Assembly (NCBI GenBank): GCA_020632925.1
Contig: JACKER010000007.1
Location: 868,001-932,000, forward strand
Source: Alphaproteobacteria bacterium
Lineage (GTDB): Bacteria > Myxococcota_A > UBA796 > GCA-2862545
DNA: 64,000 bases
Direction of reading: 5' to 3'
Positions 58,716-64,000 of the stretch are shown here, piece after piece (the stretch's first letter is position 1; every line of letters begins with the position of its first letter). The notes under the pieces were generated by a model. It did no database searches. It was not told where the DNA came from and saw only the letters and a program-made list of their open reading frames with translations. Position numbers and translations under genes: made by a program.

Positions 58716-60539
58716 ATGGTCGTCTCCAGGGGTGAATCGGTGGGGAAGGAGGTCCTCGACGCGATGCGGGCCGTGCGGGCGTCGCTCCCGACGTTCCATG
58801 CGGATCTCGCAGCGCGCCACGGCGCGGCGGTCGCGGCGCTGGCCAACGTGCTCGCTCGCGTCCCGGAAACCAGGGAAGCCCGGCCCGAGCTGGTCGAGCC
58901 GCTGTCCCGGGTGTTCGTCGGATCCGTCCGCACGGAGCTCGAGCAGCTCGCCGACGAGGTCTCCGGCTCGCTGCACGCGAAGTGTGCGCACCTCGACCGC
59001 CCCAGCACCCCTGCGATGGAGGAGCTCGCCCGCCAGCGTGCGCGGTGGGGCCGGGACGCCCGGGTCGCGCTCGAGGCGGTGGCGTCCTACGTCGCCGGGT
59101 GGGTCGAGGGCGGTGGTCTGTGCTGGTCGATGAACGCCGTGCCGCGCGACGTGTCGAGCCTGCGGACCGAGATCACGGCCCGCACGACCTTCGTGGAGCA
59201 GCAGGCCAGGGTCGCCATCGACCGCTGGCTCCAGCGGGCGGAGTCGGACGCGTCCACCGACGTGGTCCAGCCCGCTGCGCAGGCGCCGGCCGCCGCGAGC
59301 CCCAAGGAGCGCCTCGCCGAGCTGCTGGAGAAGGCGAAGGAGCTCGGCGTCCGCATCCGCAACGTCCCGGACAAGCCCTCCGAGCGGTACCTCGAGAAGC
59401 TCGCCGTGCAGCTCGCGGAGGTGGAGCAGAAGCGGGCCGCGAGCCAGGCCGCTGCCCCCTCGGAGGAGCGCGAGCGGCTCGACGCGCTCATGGCCTTCGC
59501 CGACCAGCTCAAGGTCCGCGTCAAGTCGGTGCCGGCGAACCCGAGCGCCACCTGGATCGCGAAGATGGAGGGCAAGCTGGTGGAGGTCGCGGAGCGCCGC
59601 GGCGTGCCCCTCCCGCCCTCCCTCCGGCCCTCCTCTCCCGAGGAGACCACGGGCACCCCGGCGCAGGCCCCCGAGCGCGTGGAGCTCGGTGCCACGATCG
59701 AGACCGCCCTGCCGGCGGTGGACGAGGAGCGTCGGGCGCGGGTGGAGAGCCTGCTCGAGCGGGCGGCGGAGACGGGGCTCGAGCTCGGTCGCGTCCCGCC
59801 CGATCCGACCGACGCCTGGATCGCGGAGACCGAGGCCAAGCTCGAGGCGGCCATCGAGCGACGGAAGGCGGAGCGGCGCGCGGAGCGCAAGCGCCGGGAG
59901 GCCGAGCGCCAGGCCCGCGTGGAGTGGATCCGGGAGCAGAGCGAGGCGCTGGGCGTCGACATCGGCGCGATCCCGGCCTTCCCGACCGACGACTGGCTGG
60001 CGCGCATCGAGATCCGCCTGCAGAGCACCGCGCACGCCCCCGCCGGTGACGTCGCGGTGGGCGACTCGGGGCGCGCCGAGCGGCTCCGGATGCTCCTCGA
60101 GTCGGCCGAGGAAGCCGGCGTGGACCTGGGCGAGATCCCCCCCGACCCGGACGACGTCTGGCTCGGCTGGGCCGAATCGCTCGTAGACAAGTCGGTCGAT
60201 CACGACGTCGCGATCCCGCTCCAGTCCGAGGGCTTCGATCTCCCGTCGGGCTTCCTGATCTACGAGGAGGGAACGGTCCAGGAGCAGGTCTACGCGATCA
60301 CGGAGTCCGACGAGCTGTCCATCGGTCGCGGTCGTGGCAACACGATCCAGATCCGCGACGACGCGGGCGTGTCGCGAAAGCATTGTACGATCCGGGTGGA
60401 GCGGGGCCGGTACTGGCTGCGGGACGAGGGCTCCACGAAGGGGACGTTCGTGAACGGCATCCAACACGTCGAGATCGAGCTCACGGGCGACGAGCGCCTG
60501 CAGTGCGGCGAGACCCAGTTCGTCTTCAGGATGCGGTAG
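58716..60539 (+). CDS. Repeat-rich FHA-domain protein
   Basis: 607 residues. Residues 1-190 are helical. Five copies of a unit starting at about R199, R254, R342, R401 and R456 have the pattern R(L/V)xxLLExAxxxGVxxGxxPxxPxxxWxAxxExxL (about 40 residues each, separated by charged linkers). A C-terminal FHA domain (about 520-605) has LSIGRGRGNTIQIRDDAGVSRKHC and EGSTKGTFVNG with phosphothreonine-binding residues in place (Lys instead of Asn in the last). ATG 58716 has GAAGG upstream; GTG 58686 is an option. It overlaps the TerB-like gene by 1 base. Confidence 0.88.
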   Translation: MVVSRGESVGKEVLDAMRAVRASLPTFHADLAARHGAAVAALANVLARVPETREARPELVEPLSRVFVGSVRTELEQLADEVSGSLHAKCAHLDRPSTPAMEELARQRARWGRDARVALEAVASYVAGWVEGGGLCWSMNAVPRDVSSLRTEITARTTFVEQQARVAIDRWLQRAESDASTDVVQPAAQAPAAASPKERLAELLEKAKELGVRIRNVPDKPSERYLEKLAVQLAEVEQKRAASQAAAPSEERERLDALMAFADQLKVRVKSVPANPSATWIAKMEGKLVEVAERRGVPLPPSLRPSSPEETTGTPAQAPERVELGATIETALPAVDEERRARVESLLERAAETGLELGRVPPDPTDAWIAETEAKLEAAIERRKAERRAERKRREAERQARVEWIREQSEALGVDIGAIPAFPTDDWLARIEIRLQSTAHAPAGDVAVGDSGRAERLRMLLESAEEAGVDLGEIPPDPDDVWLGWAESLVDKSVDHDVAIPLQSEGFDLPSGFLIYEEGTVQEQVYAITESDELSIGRGRGNTIQIRDDAGVSRKHCTIRVERGRYWLRDEGSTKGTFVNGIQHVEIELTGDERLQCGETQFVFRMR

Positions 60540-60958
60540 TGAGCACGGACCACCGCCGCCTGCAGCTGGCCTTCGCGTACCACATGGCGCGCCAGATCCT
60601 CGAGGTGGACGAGGAGTTCCTCGCCGGTGAGCAGCGGTTCCTCGACCAGCAGTTCCCCCCGGACCTGATGCGTGAGCTCGGGTTCTTCGACGCCGCGGAC
60701 CAGCCGCTGCCGGCGCTCGCCGAGGCGGCCAACGAGGCGATCTCGCTGCTGCCCGACCTGCTGACGCTCGGCGAGAAGCTCTCGATGATGGAGCAGCTGG
60801 TCGAGGCCTCCGCCGCCGACGGCGTGCTCGCGGCCGAGGAGGTCGACGCGCTCGCGGCCGCCGCCGCCATGCTCGAGATCCCGAACGACACCTGGCAGGA
60901 GCACGTGGAGAACCTGGTGTCGTCGGGGCGGCTCTCGAGGGATCAGAGCGGCGTTTAG
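60539..60958 (+). CDS. TerB-like domain protein
   Basis: 139 residues, all helical, with the EASAADGVLAAEEVDAL acidic loop seen in TerB-like (tellurite resistance) proteins, where Asp/Glu can bind a divalent ion. GTG 60539 shares one base with the stop of the FHA gene. It probably works with that protein. Confidence 0.75.
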   Translation: MSTDHRRLQLAFAYHMARQILEVDEEFLAGEQRFLDQQFPPDLMRELGFFDAADQPLPALAEAANEAISLLPDLLTLGEKLSMMEQLVEASAADGVLAAEEVDALAAAAAMLEIPNDTWQEHVENLVSSGRLSRDQSGV

Positions 60959-61597
60959 CTAGCGGCTATAGGTGGGGAGCGGGTCGCCGTGGGCGGTCGC
61001 CGCGATGCTCCCGTGCAGGTCCCGCAGGTAGGACGCGATGGTCTCGTCGTCGCGCAGCGAGGCCTTGAGGTGCTCGACGAGCTCGATGCGCGTGACCCCG
61101 GCCTCGTCCGTCGGCTCGATCACCATGGAGCCGGTCAGCGTGTCGATGAACGGCGTGCCGTCCGTCTTGTCCCACTGGGCCACCACGCGCTCGGGCGCCG
61201 TCCGCTCGCCCTTCTGCAGCTCGTGCACCCAGGTCAGGTCGTACGAGATGGTGAGCACGTCGTGGACGGTGCAGGCGATGGTCAGCGAGTCCTCGAACTC
61301 GGGGACGGTGCCCGGCGTCACCTCCCACTCGTCGACCTCGCGCCGGTCCACCACGGTGTCGGCGTCCCTCGCGGCGGCCCAGACCTCCGCCGCGTCCGCG
61401 TGCACGAACCCGCGCGCGTGCGCCCACCAGAGCTCCGCGTCCCCGCCCGACACGATCTCGAGGGTCTCGGGGTACGGATCGGAGGGCGTGCCCTCGGGCC
61501 ACGGCGCCTGGTTCTCCTCGAGCGGGGCGAGCACCGACGGGAAGTCCTCGGTCCCCGAGCTCCCACAGGCCGCCAGCGTTGCGATCCACACGTGCAC
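60959..61597 (-). CDS. Lipoprotein with SRPBCC-like domain
   Basis: 212 residues. VHVWIATLAACGSS is a lipobox signal. The domain that follows has an ARGFVHADAAEVWAAARD start and a beta-rich middle similar to START/SRPBCC lipid-binding cups (TISYDLTWVHE, GVTRIELVEHL). GTG at 61597 is chosen because TACACT ends 6 bases upstream. Stops flush against the TerB-like gene. Confidence 0.75.
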   Translation of the reverse strand: MHVWIATLAACGSSGTEDFPSVLAPLEENQAPWPEGTPSDPYPETLEIVSGGDAELWWAHARGFVHADAAEVWAAARDADTVVDRREVDEWEVTPGTVPEFEDSLTIACTVHDVLTISYDLTWVHELQKGERTAPERVVAQWDKTDGTPFIDTLTGSMVIEPTDEAGVTRIELVEHLKASLRDDETIASYLRDLHGSIAATAHGDPLPTYSR

Positions 61598-61603
61598 GGC
61601 GGG

Positions 61604-61613
61604 AGTGTAGCCT
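61604..61613. promoter_or_regulatory. Shared -10 elements between lipoprotein and CorA genes
   Basis: AGTGTAGCCT reads TACACT on minus (61609-61604), 6 bases before GTG 61597, and TAGCCT on plus (61608-61613). They share the TA pair. TACGCT at 61621-61626 is a second plus-strand candidate closer to corA. Confidence 0.45.
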
Positions 61614-61644
61614 GCCGCGATACGCTCCGTCCGCTGGGGGTGGC

Positions 61645-62709
61645 GTGGGGCGCAAGAGGAGCAAGCGGCAGCAGAAGGCCGGCCTCCCGCCCGGCAGCGC
61701 GGTCTACGTCGGCCAGCCGCGCGAGGGTGGCATGCAGATCCGCGCCTTCGCCTACGACGCGAAGGGTGTGGTCGAGCACGAGCACCCCGAGCCCGCCGAC
61801 GTCCGCGCGCTCGTCGCCCCCAACCGGGTCGTGTGGCTGGACGCCGACGGCGTGCACGACGCCGAGCTGGTCAGCGAGCTCTGCGAGCTGTTCGGCGTCC
61901 ACTCGCTCGCGCTCGAGGACATCCTGAACACGGCCACACGGCCCAAGCTCGACCTGTTCGAGGGGGACATCGTGCTCGTTGCGGCCGACATGGTGCGCGT
62001 GTGCGACGACGACATCGTCTCCGAGCACGTGAGCATCGTCCTCGGGCCCGGGTTCGTCCTGTCGTTCCAGGAGGGCCGCTCGGGCGACCTGTTCGATCCG
62101 CTGCGCTCCCGGATCCGCGCGGGCAACGGTCGAGTGCGCGCGATGGGCCCGGACTACCTCGCGCACGCGCTGCTCGACGCCATCGTGGACGGCTACTTCG
62201 GCGTCGTCGAGCGCATGGAGGAGGGGATCGATCGCGCCGAGGCCGAGGCGATCGACGAGCGGACGACCGAGTTCCCCAAGCGCATCTACGGGCTGAAGTC
62301 CGAGCTCACCAACCTTCGCCAGTCCGTGGTCCCGCTGCGCGAGGTGCTGGCGCGGTTGCTCAAGGGCGAGTCCCGCCTGATCGGGCGCGGCGTCCACCCG
62401 TACCTCCGCGACCTGTCCGACCACGTCATGCAGGTGCTCGACATGGTGGACAGCGGGCGTGAGCGCCTCAACGGCGTGCTCGAGCTCCACCTCGCGGTCC
62501 AGTCCCACCGCATGAACGACGTGATGAGGGTGCTCACCGTCGTCTCCACGGTGTTCATCCCGATGTCCTGGCTCGCCGGCGTGTACGGGATGAACTTCGA
62601 CGACATGCCCGAGCTGCACCTCCGCTTCGGCTACTTCGGCGCGATGGGGGTGATGGTCGGGATGGCTGGCGGGATGCTCGCGTGGTTCCGCTATCGGAAG
62701 TGGCTGTGA
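61645..62709 (+). CDS. corA: CorA-family magnesium/cobalt transporter
   Basis: 354 residues. Long helical cytoplasmic domain, then two C-terminal membrane helices with the YGMNF (GMN) selectivity loop between them. N-terminal tail is basic (GRKRSKRQQKAG). GTG 61645 is chosen; longer starts are in frame but overlap the divergent promoter. Coupled by a 4-base overlap to the next lipoprotein gene. Confidence 0.93.
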   Translation: MGRKRSKRQQKAGLPPGSAVYVGQPREGGMQIRAFAYDAKGVVEHEHPEPADVRALVAPNRVVWLDADGVHDAELVSELCELFGVHSLALEDILNTATRPKLDLFEGDIVLVAADMVRVCDDDIVSEHVSIVLGPGFVLSFQEGRSGDLFDPLRSRIRAGNGRVRAMGPDYLAHALLDAIVDGYFGVVERMEEGIDRAEAEAIDERTTEFPKRIYGLKSELTNLRQSVVPLREVLARLLKGESRLIGRGVHPYLRDLSDHVMQVLDMVDSGRERLNGVLELHLAVQSHRMNDVMRVLTVVSTVFIPMSWLAGVYGMNFDDMPELHLRFGYFGAMGVMVGMAGGMLAWFRYRKWL

Positions 62710-64000
62710 CGGCGCGCCGGTGGTGCCTCGGGGCGGTGGTCCTGGCGGGCCTGGCGTGTGGTGGCGGCCCACCGCCGACCGCGGGCACTCCCGCGCCGGC
62801 GGGGCCTGCTCGCGACGGGAAGGCCCAACAGCTCCTCGCGGTCCATCTCCCGGGTCCCGATCCCGAGGCGCTGGCGCTGTGGCGGGCGGAGGTCCTCGCG
62901 ACCTGGCCGGACCTGCCCCAGACGGTCGGCGAGCCCACCGAGGGGGATGGCGTGGCCTTCTTCGAGCCGACGATCGAGGAGTTCGCGCCGATCGACGTCG
63001 AGCAGCTCGGCTTCTTCGGGCACGGCTTCGACGACGACGGGGCCCGCGCCTTCGCCGCGTCACGCGGGGTGATCCTCGCAGCCTTCCAGGTCCCGGCACA
63101 GGACGCTCACCGGATGCTGAAGGTGGCGGACGCATCGGCCCTGGCGGTGGCCGAGGCGCGCGGCGGCTGGCTCTGGGACGAGGACGCACGCCTGGCGTAC
63201 ACCCCGGCCGCGTTCCGTGAGGAGCGCCTCGGAGGTTGGGACGGGGAGACGCCGATCGTGTCGCGACAGGTGGCCCAACACCTGTACGACGACGGTGGGT
63301 ACCTCCGGCTCGTGACCCTCGGGATGGGCAAGCTCGGACTGCCCGACCTCGTGGTCGAGGGCTTGCTGCCGCGCCACGGTGAGCTCGTCGGGTACACCGT
63401 CCAGGCGCTCGGTCAGGGGTTGGCCGAGGGGGTGGAGGTGGGACCCGACGGCTCGCTCGAGGTCGCGCTGGCCACGCTGCGGTCGCCCGACCTGCGGGAG
63501 CTGGGGCAGGCGGCGATGGCCGAGGGTGGGGACGGCGTCGTGCGCGTGCGTGCCGGGATGGGGACCGTGCGGGACGGGGACGCGGACAACCGGCTGTGGC
63601 AGCTGGACTTCGGCGAGTCCGACGCTCGGGACCGGTTCTCCGCGACGGAGCGGGAGCTGGCGAGGACCTTCGGTGGCCTGCTGACGCCCAACGAGAAGTT
63701 GCTGGCGGACCCCGGGCAGACGGCGGAGCTGGAGCGGTTCGCGGTGGAGGCCAGGGCGGAGCTCGTCACCCTCCTCGACTCGGGGCGTGGCCTGGCGGTG
63801 GGGGGGGCGTCTCTCGGTGAAGGCACCGTTCGAGACCTCGGCCGGCGGCGTCGAGTGGATCTGGGTCGCGGTCTTCGAGCGCGACGGCGACGTCCTGCGT
63901 GGGCGGCTGAGCAACGAGCCGTTCGACGTGCCCGGGCTCGTGCTCGGGGACCCGGTCACCGTCCGGCTGTCGGAGATCGGCGACTACCACTTCGTCGACG
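62706..64000 (+). CDS. Lipoprotein with C-terminal DUF2314 domain, frameshifted; 3' end outside window
   Basis: Starts with GTG 62706, overlapping the corA stop. ACLGAVVLAGLACGGG-type lipobox near residue 19, then about 340 residues without a recognised motif (HGFDDDGARAFAAS, LYDDGGYLRLVTLGMGKLGLPDLVVEG). Frame 62706 stays open but becomes Arg-rich nonsense after 63807; from there the +1 frame reads APFETSAGGVEWIWV, GRLSNEPFDVPGL and VTVRLSEIGDYHF, a good DUF2314 match. The switch falls at a run of eight G (63800-63807). Removing one G joins the two parts. Either a sequencing error, an inactivating mutation, or phase variation. Confidence 0.7.
   Translation, partial: MTARRWCLGAVVLAGLACGGGPPPTAGTPAPAGPARDGKAQQLLAVHLPGPDPEALALWRAEVLATWPDLPQTVGEPTEGDGVAFFEPTIEEFAPIDVEQLGFFGHGFDDDGARAFAASRGVILAAFQVPAQDAHRMLKVADASALAVAEARGGWLWDEDARLAYTPAAFREERLGGWDGETPIVSRQVAQHLYDDGGYLRLVTLGMGKLGLPDLVVEGLLPRHGELVGYTVQALGQGLAEGVEVGPDGSLEVALATLRSPDLRELGQAAMAEGGDGVVRVRAGMGTVRDGDADNRLWQLDFGESDARDRFSATERELARTFGGLLTPNEKLLADPGQTAELERFAVEARAELVTLLDSGRGLAVGGASLGEGTVRDLGRRRRVDLGRGLRARRRRPAWAAEQRAVRRARARARGPGHRPAVGDRRLPLRR
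63800..63807. repeat. G8 homopolymer at an apparent frameshift
   Basis: Eight consecutive G. The lipoprotein reading frame before it and the DUF2314 frame after it differ by one base. Confidence 0.85.

Noticed and set aside
1..64000. tRNA or rRNA genes, insertion sequences, prophage or integrative element
   Set aside because: No cloverleaf-like, rRNA, transposase, integrase or phage gene was seen, and base composition looks even throughout.

Overview
The window is about 64 kb of very GC-rich bacterial DNA with almost no non-coding space: 63 protein genes, no RNA genes, no insertion sequences and no gene-free stretch over 300 bases. The mix suggests a Myxococcota (delta-proteobacterial type) genome or a close relative. 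Supporting features are many small lipoproteins, two of them with acidic Asp-Ser/Asp-Thr/Asp-Ala linkers, a Hanks-type kinase, three FHA-domain proteins, a Tricorn-like protease, a TonB-C-like lipoprotein and a Pup-ligase homologue. This placement is inferred from gene content only.

Layout. 1-3.4 kb: trpS (cut by the window edge), a lipoprotein, then a two-gene cassette encoding a 59-residue Pup-like modifier ending in Gly-Gly-Glu and a PafA/Dop-family ligase with a membrane insertion. 3.4-12 kb: acyl-CoA dehydrogenase, flavin oxidoreductase, methyltransferase, two repeat-bearing lipoproteins, a CPBP protease, an amidase and a split DUF3592 unit. 12-22 kb: Tricorn-like protease with a Ser/Thr kinase on the minus strand, and divergently a 1403-residue ABC-2 permease fusion, its ATPase and a lipoprotein. 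22-30 kb: ribF, aroE, two FHA proteins, a HEAT-type lipoprotein, a TetR regulator and a two-domain AAA protein. 30-37 kb: housekeeping block rplU-rpmA-obgE, rsfS-rlmH, then serA-serC-DUF1292 on the opposite strand. 37-44 kb: REC-EAL protein, ArsR-rhodanese operon, a DUF7832/Lon-N fusion, a MATE transporter and two unknown proteins. 44-52 kb: copper ATPase, HD phosphohydrolase with nucleotidyltransferase, Tat protein with GMC oxidoreductase, HEAT protein, DASS transporter. 52-64 kb: SPFH operon, bestrophin, Nif3, TPM protein, TauE-like transporter, a repeat-rich FHA protein with a TerB-like partner, CorA, and a frameshifted lipoprotein with a DUF2314 domain.

The most notable system is the modifier-ligase cassette at 1450-3390. 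The modifier resembles Pup only at its C-terminal end and has a basic Arg/Pro-rich N-terminus. The ligase aligns with PafA along its whole length but has about 100 extra residues with two strong hydrophobic helices. No proteasome gene is in the window. This suggests pupylation-like tagging at the membrane without the canonical proteasome link.

Two genome-wide habits stand out. Many genes have a TAnnnT hexamer ending only 5 to 8 bases before the start codon, which suggests leaderless transcripts; several divergent pairs share one such site. Convergent genes often end within 1 to 13 bases of each other, leaving no room for classical terminators.
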